A stretch of 37,151 bases of DNA from Clostridia bacterium (GCA_017453335.1 JAFTKI010000015.1:1-37151), one strand, 5' to 3'; counted from the first letter of the stretch, positions 16,131-25,433 are shown. Numbers and translations are program-made. The notes: a model not told the origin generated them from the letters alone.

Positions 16131-16729
16131 TTTTGCAAGACCCCCATTTCCAGAAGGATCTTATGGACAAGAGGACGAAGTCGCTCGGGGGAATCGTTGT
16201 TTTCGATCACGTAATCCGAGTGAGTACGGAAAAAACTGTCGCCGTGTTGTGCTTCCATGCGCTTTGCGGCGGCATTTTCGTCGATCCCATCGCGGCGCAT
16301 GATGCGTTCCATACGAAGCTCACGCGAAGCCAGCACCGAAACGATAATGTTGCAATCACGCTCGGCGTGCGCTTCAAATAACTGTGGGGCATCAAAAACT
16401 GCGGCAGGCGTGTTCTGCTGTCGCAAGCGTTCCAGCTCATCACGTGCTTTTTGCATCACGTGGCGGTGTGCGATCGCGTTCAGATCGGCAAGTGCCTCGG
16501 GAGAGGCAAATACGATGCTTGCCAATGCCCGTCGATCCAGCGTGTGATCGATCCGAAGGATCTGTGTTCCAAAGCGTGCCACCAGCTCGTCAAGGCAAGC
16601 CGACGGTGGGATCAGCAGATCGTGGTAGATCTTGTCGGCATTGAGGATCGGAAGCCCGAACGAAGCAAAAATATCGGCAACCGTTCCTTTGCCCGCACCT
16701 GTCGGCCCCGTAAGTCCGATTACAAGCAT
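16127..16729 (-). CDS. coaE: Dephospho-CoA kinase
   Basis: Catalyses the last step of coenzyme A synthesis, ATP-dependent phosphorylation of the ribose 3'-OH of dephospho-CoA. The P-loop GPTGAGKGT is at residues 8-16, followed by NADKIYHDLL (the conserved D-x-x-x-H/R substrate region), a DAPQLFEAH segment in place of the usual D-x-PLLFE, and the lid with RIMRRDGIDENAAAKRM. 200 residues is standard. It overlaps the upstream Gfo/Idh/MocA gene by ten bases and the downstream transglycosylase gene by four, so the three are translationally coupled. Confidence 0.94.
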   Translation of the reverse strand: MLVIGLTGPTGAGKGTVADIFASFGLPILNADKIYHDLLIPPSACLDELVARFGTQILRIDHTLDRRALASIVFASPEALADLNAIAHRHVMQKARDELERLRQQNTPAAVFDAPQLFEAHAERDCNIIVSVLASRELRMERIMRRDGIDENAAAKRMEAQHGDSFFRTHSDYVIENNDSPERLRPLVHKILLEMGVLQK

Positions 16730-17874
16730 GGGGGAACCTCCAGCATTACACTGCTGTTTTCAGCCGAGCGGTAAGCGGTTTCCATCACCGATTGCACGTA
16801 AGCACCTGTTTGAACGGACGGTTCAAAGGCACAGCCGCCGGCAACCGCCGAGAGGTAGTTGTACATACTCGACAGGTGGCTGTAGAGCCAGCCTGCAGGA
16901 GCTTTGGGAGAGGGAAAAATCAATCCGGGATAGCGTCCCACACATTCGATACGCACAAATCCGCGCTCGCCGCCCATCTCTCCGTCGGGGGCTTTTCCGT
17001 CGTAAAAGTAGAGCCAGTTCGGTTCCATCAAGGAAAAACGCAACGCACCGTGCTCACCGTAGATCTCAAATGAGAGATCATCGTTGGTACCAACCTGCAA
17101 TTTACCAACTGCAAGAGTACCGTTTGCTCCGTCCGCTGTTTTTGCCAGCATATAAAAGGATTCATCGGCGTTGGTTTCCCAGGTCTCGCCGTTCCTTCCG
17201 CGGCGGACAGGATAGGCGATCTGCGAAAGCCCGCTGACGTGTGTCAGAGGACCGCAAAGCCAGCCGATCAGGTCGATGACGTGAGAACCAAGATCAAACA
17301 GCACTCCGCCGCCGCAAACCGAGCGATCCTGCTTCCATCCTGCGGGACGGTTGATATCGGTTGCGCTGTTGTGCAGGTACGCCGCACGAAAGCTCAGCAC
17401 GCGTCCGATACGGCCTTCCTCGATCAACTGCTTGGCACGCATCACAGGGGCAAGATGCCGATAGTTGAATACCATACCGAGAATCTGGTTGGGATGCTTG
17501 CAAAGCGAGAGGATCTCCTTTGCTTGATCGCTTGACACACAAAGCGGCTTTTCGCACAGAATATGCTTTCCCGTTGCGATGGCTTTTTTCAAGGTTTCGA
17601 AGTGATAGATATTGGGGGTGCAGATATCGATCACGTTGATGTCGGGGTGATAGATCAGATCATCCTCGGACACCGTGGCAAGCGGGATCGAAAACTCTTT
17701 GGCTACCCGATCGGATTTTTCCTGTGTTGTGGTGCAAACGCCGAGGACCTTTGCAGAAAAGGGAAGCTCGCCGTAGAAAAAGGGGATATTTTGAATTGCC
17801 CAGGTGTGTGTTCTGCCCATCGAGCCAAAGCCTAACATACCGATATGAAGTTGTTTGTTTTTTGTTTCCTTCAT
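16720..17874 (-). CDS. Gfo/Idh/MocA family oxidoreductase, first gene of the coaE-prfA-topoisomerase operon
   Basis: A 384-residue NAD(P)-dependent dehydrogenase or epimerase with the Rossmann loop GMLGFGSMGRTH near residue 14, the signature EKP in ILCEKPLCV, and the C-terminal active-site pattern GGGVLFDLGSHVIDLIGWL containing the conserved GSHxxD. The ORF has two consecutive ATGs; the second (17874) is better spaced from GGAGG (seven bases). The gene sits at the head of an operon of CoA, wall, translation and topology genes, with which it has no obvious metabolic link, so its substrate cannot be deduced from context. Confidence 0.92.
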   Translation of the reverse strand: MKETKNKQLHIGMLGFGSMGRTHTWAIQNIPFFYGELPFSAKVLGVCTTTQEKSDRVAKEFSIPLATVSEDDLIYHPDINVIDICTPNIYHFETLKKAIATGKHILCEKPLCVSSDQAKEILSLCKHPNQILGMVFNYRHLAPVMRAKQLIEEGRIGRVLSFRAAYLHNSATDINRPAGWKQDRSVCGGGVLFDLGSHVIDLIGWLCGPLTHVSGLSQIAYPVRRGRNGETWETNADESFYMLAKTADGANGTLAVGKLQVGTNDDLSFEIYGEHGALRFSLMEPNWLYFYDGKAPDGEMGGERGFVRIECVGRYPGLIFPSPKAPAGWLYSHLSSMYNYLSAVAGGCAFEPSVQTGAYVQSVMETAYRSAENSSVMLEVPPCL

Positions 17875-17927
17875 CATTTCGCCTCCGTTTGCCCAATTTT
17901 CCCTTTTAAGAAAATAATATACATTTT

Positions 17928-17956
17928 ATTATACATCAAAAAATTCCTTTTTGCAA
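17928..17956 (-). promoter_or_regulatory. Promoter of the eight-gene minus-strand operon
   Basis: On the minus strand TTGCAA (17956-17951) and TATAAT (17933-17928) are separated by 17 bases, about 50 bases upstream of the first ATG. No terminator hairpin is seen until 9593-9565, consistent with one 8.3-kb transcript. Confidence 0.75.
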
Positions 17957-17996
17957 GGGGAAGTTGCTTTTTTCTTTGCTTTTTATGCGGTTTGTA

Positions 17997-18025
17997 TTGC
18001 ATTTTTGCTGTCTTCGGTGTATAAT
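17997..18025 (+). promoter_or_regulatory. Promoter of the murB-whiA-dnaE operon
   Basis: TTGCAT at 17997-18002, 17 bases, TATAAT at 18020-18025. It lies back to back with the minus-strand promoter, 40 bases away, so the two long operons are divergent. Confidence 0.7.
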
Positions 18026-18053
18026 GATAATAGAAATTTTGCGGAGGATCGAA

Positions 18054-18950
18054 ATGGAACAGCTTCGAAATGCGCTTTTGCGCCTCGGTGTGCATACCGA
18101 AACCGAATATCCCTTGTCGCGGCACAGCTCGTTTCGCATCGGGGGCAACGCCTCGCTGGCGATCTTCCCGAAAACAAGAGAAGAAATGCTTGTTTCTCTG
18201 CAAATGCTTACGGAGCGGGAAATCCCTTTTTTGACGGTCGGAAAAGCCAGCAACGTGGTATTTTCGGATGCAGGATTTTCGGGAGCGGTGCTGTTCACCA
18301 CTGCCTTTCGGGATTGCATCGTAGAAGAAAATACGATCTGCGCGGCGGCGGGGATCACCTTGTATTCCTTGGCGGTTGCCGCCGAAAAAGCATCGATCTC
18401 GGGCTTGGAATTTGCCCATGGGATTCCCGGAACACTCGGCGGTGCGGTGATGATGAATGCGGGAGCCTACGGCGGCTCGATGCAGGACGTATGTGTAAAA
18501 AGTGAGTATTTTGATACCGAGAGCGGCAAGATCGGGGAGTTTATCGGAACGGAACAGGAGTATTCTTACAGAAAAAGTATTTACAGCAGCCGTCCAAACT
18601 ATGTGATCTTGGGAGCGACCTTGCAAGGAAAGGCGGATGATCCATGCGCGATCCGCGCGCGTATGGAGGATTACAAGCAACGCCGCCGCACAACCCAGCC
18701 CTTGGAGTATCCGAGCGCGGGGAGTGTATTCAAACGTCCGCAAGGATATTTTGCGGGGAAGCTGATCGAGGATTGCGGGTTGAAGGGCTGTCGTGAGGGC
18801 GGTGCTGAGGTTTCCGAAAAACACGCAGGATTTATCGTCAATCGCGGAGGCGCCACGGCAGAGGACGTGAAGCGTTTGGTGGAGCGGATACAGCGCACCG
18901 TGTTGGAAAAAACGGGCGTTGCGCTTGAGACGGAGATTCGGTTCCTGTAA
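18054..18950 (+). CDS. murB: UDP-N-acetylenolpyruvoylglucosamine reductase
   Basis: Flavoprotein that reduces UDP-GlcNAc-enolpyruvate to UDP-MurNAc, the second committed step of peptidoglycan synthesis. The FAD-binding region shows HSSFRIGGNASLAIFP, VGKASNVVFSDAGFSG and LEFAHGIPGTLGGAVMMNAG. The active site YSYRKSIY (Tyr/Arg) and the catalytic serine in YPSAGSVFKRP are present, as is the C-terminal glutamate in ETEIRFL. 298 residues matches the short type II MurB of Firmicutes. The ATG at 18054 is chosen over the longer frame because GGAGG is six bases before it and the extra 30 residues would overlap the promoter. Confidence 0.96.
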   Translation: MEQLRNALLRLGVHTETEYPLSRHSSFRIGGNASLAIFPKTREEMLVSLQMLTEREIPFLTVGKASNVVFSDAGFSGAVLFTTAFRDCIVEENTICAAAGITLYSLAVAAEKASISGLEFAHGIPGTLGGAVMMNAGAYGGSMQDVCVKSEYFDTESGKIGEFIGTEQEYSYRKSIYSSRPNYVILGATLQGKADDPCAIRARMEDYKQRRRTTQPLEYPSAGSVFKRPQGYFAGKLIEDCGLKGCREGGAEVSEKHAGFIVNRGGATAEDVKRLVERIQRTVLEKTGVALETEIRFL

Positions 18951-18987
18951 TGCATAATGCTGATTTTTTGGAAGAGAGGTGAAGGAG

Positions 18988-19869
18988 ATGTCTTTTGCAG
19001 ATGAGGTTTGCGAGGAGCTTTGCGATCTGCCGATCAAAAAGCCATGCTGCCGTCACGCATTGACGGCGGGACTGCTCATCGGAGCGGAGGAACGACCGAA
19101 AAAAAAGGTTGCTGTGCGCTATCGCCGTGAAACGGTGGCAACGCTTGCTTCGGCAATGATCCACGCACAGTATGCAAAAGCCCCCGAATCGCAGATGACC
19201 GGTGCTTGCGGACATCGCTTTTACGATCTGGAATTCACCTCGCCGTCCGCTTCAAAGCTTTTGTGGCAAATGGCACAGAGTGCCGATACGACTCCGTTGC
19301 ATTTGCAGTGCGAGGGCTGTGCCGCGGCGTTTCTGCGCGGTACGTTTTTGTCGGTGGGAACGCTCAACGATCCCAACAAATCCTTCCACTTGGAGTTTTT
19401 GTTGCCCGATGGCAGGTGTGAAGCCTTGATGACCGCGTTTTTGAGTGAATTGGGCTATCCTCCGCGTCGCATTGCGCGTGCAAAGGGGATCGGTCTGTAT
19501 TATAAAAACAGCGGCAGTGTTGAGGATCTGATCGCCAAAACAGGCTCGCAAAGTAAGATCTTTGTGATCATCAACAATCGGATCGAGCGTGAGATCCGCA
19601 ACAATGAAAACAGAGCTACCAACTGCGTGGCAAAAAATATCGAAAAATCCATAGCTGCGGCGGCGCGTCAGATGGAAGCCATCGGTCGCTTGATCGAGCT
19701 TGGCAAATTTGAGTCTTTGCCCGAGGGGCTTCGGACAAGCGCGATGGTGCGATACCGCAACCCCGATGCAACCTTGGACGAGCTGGTGGCTCTGCACGAT
19801 CCGCCAATCTCCAAATCGGGACTCAATCACCGATTGGCAAAATTGATTGATGAGGCTGACGAACTGTAA
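18988..19869 (+). CDS. whiA: Sporulation/division transcription factor WhiA
   Basis: WhiA is a DNA-binding protein with a LAGLIDADG homing-endonuclease-like N-terminal fold that lacks the catalytic acids, and a C-terminal helix-turn-helix. The opening MSFADEVCEELCDLP, the hinge around AAFLRGTFLSVGTLNDPNKSFHLEF and the C-terminal signature DATLDELVALHDPPISKSGLNHRLAKL are diagnostic. 293 residues. The ATG at 18988 with AGAGGTG six bases upstream is preferred over a GTG at 18979. In most Firmicutes whiA follows rapZ and yvcK; here it follows murB directly (37 bases), so the two middle genes are missing from the locus. Confidence 0.95.
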   Translation: MSFADEVCEELCDLPIKKPCCRHALTAGLLIGAEERPKKKVAVRYRRETVATLASAMIHAQYAKAPESQMTGACGHRFYDLEFTSPSASKLLWQMAQSADTTPLHLQCEGCAAAFLRGTFLSVGTLNDPNKSFHLEFLLPDGRCEALMTAFLSELGYPPRRIARAKGIGLYYKNSGSVEDLIAKTGSQSKIFVIINNRIEREIRNNENRATNCVAKNIEKSIAAAARQMEAIGRLIELGKFESLPEGLRTSAMVRYRNPDATLDELVALHDPPISKSGLNHRLAKLIDEADEL

Positions 19870-19884
19870 AAAAGGAGGTACGAC

Positions 19885-22800
19885 ATGAACCGTTTTGTGC
19901 ATTTGCATTTGCACAGTGAATATAGCTTGCTTGACGGTGCCTGCCGTATCAGCGAGATCCCCGCACGTGTAAAAGAGTGTAATCAGGAAGCAGTGGCGAT
20001 CACCGATCACGGCGTGATGTACGGTGCCGTGGCTTTTTGGGAGGCTTGCCGTGCCGAGGGCATCAAGCCGATCATCGGATGCGAGGTTTACGTGGCACCC
20101 GATTCGCGCTTCGACCGCACCAACACCTCCGAGGGGTATGCCGACCACTTGGTTCTTTTGTGCCGCGATATGACGGGTTACCGAAATCTGACCGAAATGG
20201 TGTCGCGCTCCTTTACCGAGGGCTTTTATAACAAGCCGCGTGTGGACGAGGAGCTTTTACGCCGCTACGGGGAGGGCTTGATTGCACTTTCGGCTTGCCT
20301 TGGCGGCCGAATTCCGAAGCTTTTGACCAAGGGCGACTTTGACGGTGCGGAGGCTGTTGCGCGACGCTACGGAGAGCTGTTCGGAAAGGACAATTTTTAT
20401 ATTGAAATTCAGGACCACGGTCTTGCAGAGGACCGTGCCGTTCTTCCGCTTCTGGTAAATCTGGCGGAAAAATGCAATCTGCCCTTGGTGGCGACCAATG
20501 ACTGTCACTATTTGCGCAGAAAGGATGCCGAAACGCAGGCGATTCTGATGTGTATTCAAACCAATACCACGGTCGATGCGGGCAGGCCTGCCGCGTTTGC
20601 AACCGATGAGTTTTATCTCAAGGATACCAACGAGATGGAAATGCTGTTTCGCCGTTATCCCGAGGCGATCGAAAACACGGTGCGCATTGCCGAGCGTTGC
20701 AACGTTGATTTTGATTTTTCCACCACCTATCTGCCGAAATTTCCGTGTCCGCTCGGCGTCAGTGCGGAAGATCACTTGAGGAAATTGGCGTTTGACGGAT
20801 TTCGGTCGCGTGTCGAAAGAGGTCATATTCAATTCGACCGCCACACCGAAAAAGACTATACCGATCGCATGGAATACGAGCTTTCCGTGATCGATTCGAT
20901 GGGGTATGCCGACTATTTTCTGATCGTTCAGGATTACGTCAGCTTTGCAAAATCACGCGATATTCCCGTGGGACCCGGGCGTGGCTCGGGCGCGGGGAGT
21001 CTGGTCGCCTTTGCCTTGGGGATCACCGATGTGGATTCCTTGAAATTTGATCTTCTGTTTGAGCGCTTTCTCAATCCCGAGCGCGTCAGTATGCCCGATA
21101 TCGATATTGACTTTTGCTACAACCGCCGTGACGAGGTGATCGAGTACGTGTCACAAAAATACGGCAGTGACCACGTTTCCCAGATCATCACCTTCGGAAC
21201 GCTTGCCGCGCGTGCGGCGATCCGCGATGTGGGACGAGCACTGGGAATGTCTTATGCCGATGTGGATGTGGTGGCAAGAGCCGTTCCGCAGGAATTGAAT
21301 ATCACCATTTCGATGGCGTTGAAGCTGCCCGATCTGAAAAATCAATATGAAAATTCCGATCAGGTGCGCCGCTTGGTGGATACTGCAATGGCACTTGAGG
21401 GAATGCCGCGAAACGTTTCGGTTCATGCCGCGGGTGTGGTGATTACCGACCGTCCCATATCGGAGTATCTGCCGCTTTCGATGAGCAACGGAACGGTGGT
21501 TACACAGTTTGATATGGACACCGTGGCAAAGCTCGGCCTTTTGAAATTTGACTTTTTGGCACTGCGATATCTGACCATCATTCACGATGCAGAGATGCAG
21601 ATCCGTGAGAGTGAACCCGATTTTGAGATCGAAAAATTGCCTCTTGACGATGCCGCAACCTATAAGCTGATCGCGTCGGGGCGCACATCGGGAGTCTTTC
21701 AGCTTGAGTCGGGTGGCATGAAACAAATGCTGACCAACCTCTCTCCCGAGCGCTTGGACGATATCATTGCCGCGATCGCGCTGTACCGTCCGGGACCGAT
21801 GGATTCGATTCCGAAATTCATCGAATGCCGTCACAATCCCGATAAAGTAGCGTATCCGATTCCCGAATTGGAGCCGATTCTTCGCTCGACCTACGGCTGT
21901 GTGGTCTACCAGGAGCAGGTTATGAGCATTTTCCGCGAAATCGCGGGATATACCTTCGGACACGCCGATGTGGTGCGCCGCGCCATGTCCAAAAAGAAGG
22001 CGGCGGTCCTGCTTGCCGAGCGCGAATGCTTTGTAGAGGGTGCAAAAGAGAAGGGCATTGACACTGCGGCGGCAGAAAAGCTGTTTGCCGATATGGAAAG
22101 CTTTGCCAATTACGCGTTCAATAAATCACATGCGGCGGCTTATGCGCTGATCTCATATCGAACCGCATACTTGAAATGCCATTATCCGCATGCGTATTTC
22201 TCGGCACTTCTGACCAGCGTTCTCGGAAATCAGACCAAGATCGCGGAATATATCGCCGAATGCTCGGCGCGCGGGATCCGTGTACTGCCGCCAGATATCA
22301 ACGAAAGCCGAATCTATTTTTCGGTTAACGGAAAGGATATCCGCTTTGGGCTGTTGGCACTCAAAAACGTTGGAAAATCCTTTTTGCAAGCCATACTTTC
22401 GGAGCGAACGCACGGTCGGTTCGCTTCCTTTGAGGATTTTATCAACCGTATGCCCGCGGGAGAGCTTAACAAGCGCATGGTAGAGTCGCTTTTGAAGGCG
22501 GGAACCTTTGACGGACTTGGTGTTTACCGCAGCAGAATGCTCCGCGTATACGAAAGCATGATCGAGCGCGTGACCGAAAAGGGACGAAACAATCTGGACG
22601 GTCAGCTTGATATGTTCTCCATGATGGGAGCCGAGACCTCCGCACCCGCCTGTGAATATCCCGAGATCCCCGAGCTTGGTGTGCGTGAGAAGCTGTTGAT
22701 GGAAAAGGAAGCCACGGGAATGTATTTCTCGGGACAGATGCTGGACGAGTATTCCAAGCATGTCGCACTCTTGAAGCCCGATTCGATTGCCGCATTGGTG

Positions 22801-23394
22801 GGGGACGATTGTGAGCCCGCAGACAAATCTCTTGCAACGCTTGCGGGGATCGTGACCTCGGTCACTCTGAAAAATACGAAAAACGGTGACCGTATGGCGT
22901 TCTTTACCTTGGAGGATCGCATGGCAGAGATCGAGTGTATTGCCTTTGCACGCCAATACAAGGAAAACGCCCATCTGATCCACAACGACAGTGCGCTGTT
23001 CGTCAGCGGTACGGTATCGGTACGCGAGGACGAGCCTCCCAAGCTGCTTGTCAACCGCATCGAGGCTTTGGTGGAGGATCGCCGCTTCCGCCCCGAGGAG
23101 CAGACTGTGCAACCAAAGCGTGAGCCGTTACAGCAAAAGCCGAACGTTGCAGAAAAGCAAATTCACACGAATACGCAACCAAAACGCCTCTTTTTGCGTG
23201 TCCCGTCGCAGAAAAGCCGCGAATATTGCAAAGCGCTCAATCTGTTGGAGATCTTTGACGGAACTTTCCCGAGCTTTTTCTACTTTGCCGATGAAAAGCG
23301 CTATGAAACCGAGGCACGTGGAACGGCACTCTCGGACTACGTTGTGAGGGAGCTGAGAGACCTGCTTGGCGAAGAAAACGTGATCTTAAAGTAA
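19885..23394 (+). CDS. dnaE: DNA polymerase III alpha subunit (DnaE)
   Basis: C-family replicative polymerase of 1169 residues. An N-terminal PHP domain has its metal-binding histidines and acids (HLHLHSEYSLLDG, ITDHGVMYGAVAF, GCEVYV, TNDCHYL), so it may retain proofreading activity. The palm carries GPGRGSGAGSLVAF and the catalytic aspartates in MPDIDIDFCYNRR near residues 400-406. The finger, a helix-hairpin-helix tandem and an OB fold (around 970-1060, AGIVTSVTLKNTKNG) follow, then a short C-terminal region. This is the DnaE1-type layout without an inserted exonuclease, unlike PolC. The start ATG has AAGGAGG seven bases before it and lies 15 bases after whiA. Confidence 0.97.
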   Translation: MNRFVHLHLHSEYSLLDGACRISEIPARVKECNQEAVAITDHGVMYGAVAFWEACRAEGIKPIIGCEVYVAPDSRFDRTNTSEGYADHLVLLCRDMTGYRNLTEMVSRSFTEGFYNKPRVDEELLRRYGEGLIALSACLGGRIPKLLTKGDFDGAEAVARRYGELFGKDNFYIEIQDHGLAEDRAVLPLLVNLAEKCNLPLVATNDCHYLRRKDAETQAILMCIQTNTTVDAGRPAAFATDEFYLKDTNEMEMLFRRYPEAIENTVRIAERCNVDFDFSTTYLPKFPCPLGVSAEDHLRKLAFDGFRSRVERGHIQFDRHTEKDYTDRMEYELSVIDSMGYADYFLIVQDYVSFAKSRDIPVGPGRGSGAGSLVAFALGITDVDSLKFDLLFERFLNPERVSMPDIDIDFCYNRRDEVIEYVSQKYGSDHVSQIITFGTLAARAAIRDVGRALGMSYADVDVVARAVPQELNITISMALKLPDLKNQYENSDQVRRLVDTAMALEGMPRNVSVHAAGVVITDRPISEYLPLSMSNGTVVTQFDMDTVAKLGLLKFDFLALRYLTIIHDAEMQIRESEPDFEIEKLPLDDAATYKLIASGRTSGVFQLESGGMKQMLTNLSPERLDDIIAAIALYRPGPMDSIPKFIECRHNPDKVAYPIPELEPILRSTYGCVVYQEQVMSIFREIAGYTFGHADVVRRAMSKKKAAVLLAERECFVEGAKEKGIDTAAAEKLFADMESFANYAFNKSHAAAYALISYRTAYLKCHYPHAYFSALLTSVLGNQTKIAEYIAECSARGIRVLPPDINESRIYFSVNGKDIRFGLLALKNVGKSFLQAILSERTHGRFASFEDFINRMPAGELNKRMVESLLKAGTFDGLGVYRSRMLRVYESMIERVTEKGRNNLDGQLDMFSMMGAETSAPACEYPEIPELGVREKLLMEKEATGMYFSGQMLDEYSKHVALLKPDSIAALVGDDCEPADKSLATLAGIVTSVTLKNTKNGDRMAFFTLEDRMAEIECIAFARQYKENAHLIHNDSALFVSGTVSVREDEPPKLLVNRIEALVEDRRFRPEEQTVQPKREPLQQKPNVAEKQIHTNTQPKRLFLRVPSQKSREYCKALNLLEIFDGTFPSFFYFADEKRYETEARGTALSDYVVRELRDLLGEENVILK

Positions 23395-23405
23395 AGGAAA
23401 CACAC

Positions 23406-24092
23406 ATGATACAATTCGTTTTTTTGGATCTTGATGCTACTCTGTTGGATTTTTTGACCGCCGAGGCGGTTGCTCTGAAAAAGGTGCTTGACAGGGAAGG
23501 TATCGAATGCACCGACCGCATCGTTGCACGTTACAGCGAGATCAACGACTACCATTGGAAGCTGTTGGAGGCAGGCCGATTGACGCGCGATGAGGTGAAA
23601 TGCAAGCGTTTTCAGGTGTTCTTTGACGAAATGCGTGTCAAGACCGATGTGGAATCGGCGCGAAGATATTACGAGGAACAGATTGCGATCGGTCACTATT
23701 TCATGCCGGGCGCGGAGGCTTTGCTGGAGGCATTGGAGGGGAACTATCGCTTGTTCATCATGTCCAATGGCAGTATTTCCGCGCAAAAGGGACGCATCGC
23801 CAGCGCAAATATAGCTCACTATTTCGAAAAGATCTTTCTTTCCGAGGCGGTTGGATATCACAAGCCGCAAAAGGAGTTTTTTGATGCTTGCTTTGCCGAG
23901 ATCCCCGATTTTGATCCCGAGAAAGCCATTATTCTGGGCGATAGCCTGACCTCCGATATTCTCGGAGGTCAAAACGCCGGAATCAAGACCTGCTGGTTCA
24001 ATCCCTTGAACAAGCCGAGTAATCCCGCGATCATTCCCGATTATGAGATCAAGGCGCTTTCACAGTTCGTTCCGCTTTTACAATCGCTATAA
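23406..24092 (+). CDS. HAD hydrolase, YjjG-type nucleotidase-like phosphatase
   Basis: A 228-residue HAD-superfamily hydrolase. Motif I is FLDLDATLLDF (nucleophile and acid/base Asp pair), motif II is the serine in IMSNGS, motif III is the lysine in GYHKPQKEFF, and motif IV is GDSLTSDILGGQNAG. The helical cap between residues 15 and 85 and the overall pattern resemble YjjG/YfnB nucleotidases, which dephosphorylate (non-canonical) nucleoside 5'-monophosphates. The gene begins 11 bases after the dnaE stop with AAAGGA upstream, so co-expression with replication is likely; a house-cleaning role for nucleotides is plausible but inferred. Confidence 0.9.
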   Translation: MIQFVFLDLDATLLDFLTAEAVALKKVLDREGIECTDRIVARYSEINDYHWKLLEAGRLTRDEVKCKRFQVFFDEMRVKTDVESARRYYEEQIAIGHYFMPGAEALLEALEGNYRLFIMSNGSISAQKGRIASANIAHYFEKIFLSEAVGYHKPQKEFFDACFAEIPDFDPEKAIILGDSLTSDILGGQNAGIKTCWFNPLNKPSNPAIIPDYEIKALSQFVPLLQSL

Positions 24093-24117
24093 AACTACGG
24101 GTAAACGGAAGGTCACC

Positions 24118-25392
24118 ATGCACAACGATAATAACGTGATGTTAAAGGAAAAAGGAGTTTGCGGAATCGTTCCGAGATATGCGCATGATGCCGTTACGAT
24201 CAACGGTATACGCCTCTCCGATTATCGGATCGTTTATCCTGCACAGACGAGCGGCTTTGAGAAGACCGTGGCAGAGATGCTTTCGGCACGTATTTTTGAT
24301 CTGACCGAGGATTCCGTACCGTTCCTTGCAGATTGTGAGGCTACATCGGCTCATAAAATAATGTTGCATCAAGACCAATCGCTTGAGTGCGGAATGATCG
24401 TGCTTGAAGACGGTATCGAATTGTGCGGAAAGAGCGCATATCATTTGGGGATTGTTGCAAAGGAACTCTTGGATCGAATTGAGGATGTCATGATTCGCGG
24501 TGACGGCAAAATTGACGTGGCAGGGAAGACCGATGTTCCCGAAAAACGCAGTATTTCGCTGATGGCGTATAACTTTTACGGATTTCATGCGTATCAGTCC
24601 CGTATGGATAATATCTGCCGCGTGATCACCAAATATCTGCCCGATGTGCTGTCGATTCAAGAGCCCGATCTTGCGATGATGGAGCTGACGCACATCAATC
24701 TGGACGGGTACTACGAATATTACAATGGCAGACCCCGCCACGGAGAGGATGAAAACAATCTGCCCGCGGATGCAAAGGGTGCAAATTCGGTTGCTCCGAT
24801 TCTGTACAACAAGAAACGCTTCCATCTCTTATCTGCCGATACGCGATGGATGAGCGACACGCCCGAGGATCCTTCCAAGTATGAGAATTCGGTATATTAC
24901 CGTCATTACAGCTATGCGGTATTGGAGGATTTGTTTACCAAAGAACGTTTTGTTGCGGTCAACTTACACCTGCAAAGATCCGTAGCGGTGGAGCAGGTGA
25001 AGATTGTTCTGGAGCATTTGAACCGATGCTTCAACGATCTTCCGATATTCCTGATCGGTGACTTTAACAGCGAGATCGACAAGCCCGTTCTGGAAATGCT
25101 TTTGCAATCGGCAGGTTTTGCATCGACACATAACACCGCAAAGAAGATCCGTGACGGACACAACCGCATCGACTGGATCCTGTATACCAAGGATTGTGCC
25201 GAGGCAGACTTTTATCATTGCTGTACCGAAACCTACCCCGATCCCGACGATAAAAAGGGATATTATCACGGCAAAACGCCGTCCGACCATTTTGCGTACT
25301 ATGCGGAGATCACTGTGGATCATTCACGCAAGATTTTGCACGATTGGAGTGACACCTTACTCTGGGAGCCTGAACCGATTGAAGCTACATAA
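24118..25392 (+). CDS. Two-domain protein: carbohydrate-enzyme-like N-terminal domain plus endonuclease/exonuclease/phosphatase (EEP) domain
   Basis: 424 residues. The C-terminal ~280 residues carry the EEP metal and catalytic motifs: glutamate in LSIQEPDL (about residue 181), VNLHLQ (His), IGDFNSEID (Asp-x-Asn), RIDWILY and PSDHFAYY (Asp/His). The first ~130 residues, with VTINGIRLSDYRIVYPAQ and an LxxxIxxxTxDSVPFLAD pattern, resemble the N-terminal alpha/beta domain found in front of glycoside hydrolases and DUF4838-type proteins of Clostridia. No signal peptide is seen, so it is probably cytoplasmic. The ATG at 24118 has GGAAGGT just upstream; a longer frame would overlap the previous gene. 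EEP targets range from nucleic acids to phospholipids, so the substrate is open. Confidence 0.82.
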   Translation: MHNDNNVMLKEKGVCGIVPRYAHDAVTINGIRLSDYRIVYPAQTSGFEKTVAEMLSARIFDLTEDSVPFLADCEATSAHKIMLHQDQSLECGMIVLEDGIELCGKSAYHLGIVAKELLDRIEDVMIRGDGKIDVAGKTDVPEKRSISLMAYNFYGFHAYQSRMDNICRVITKYLPDVLSIQEPDLAMMELTHINLDGYYEYYNGRPRHGEDENNLPADAKGANSVAPILYNKKRFHLLSADTRWMSDTPEDPSKYENSVYYRHYSYAVLEDLFTKERFVAVNLHLQRSVAVEQVKIVLEHLNRCFNDLPIFLIGDFNSEIDKPVLEMLLQSAGFASTHNTAKKIRDGHNRIDWILYTKDCAEADFYHCCTETYPDPDDKKGYYHGKTPSDHFAYYAEITVDHSRKILHDWSDTLLWEPEPIEAT

Positions 25393-25433
25393 AGAACACG
25401 GTAACGATACTATGGATCGTTACCGTGTTCTTT
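25391..25433 (+). terminator. Terminator of the murB-dnaE operon
   Basis: An 18-bp perfect stem (25391-25408 with 25416-25433) with a seven-base loop starts inside the stop codon of the last gene. Outer A3/T3 tracts are short, so termination may be assisted. Confidence 0.8.
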
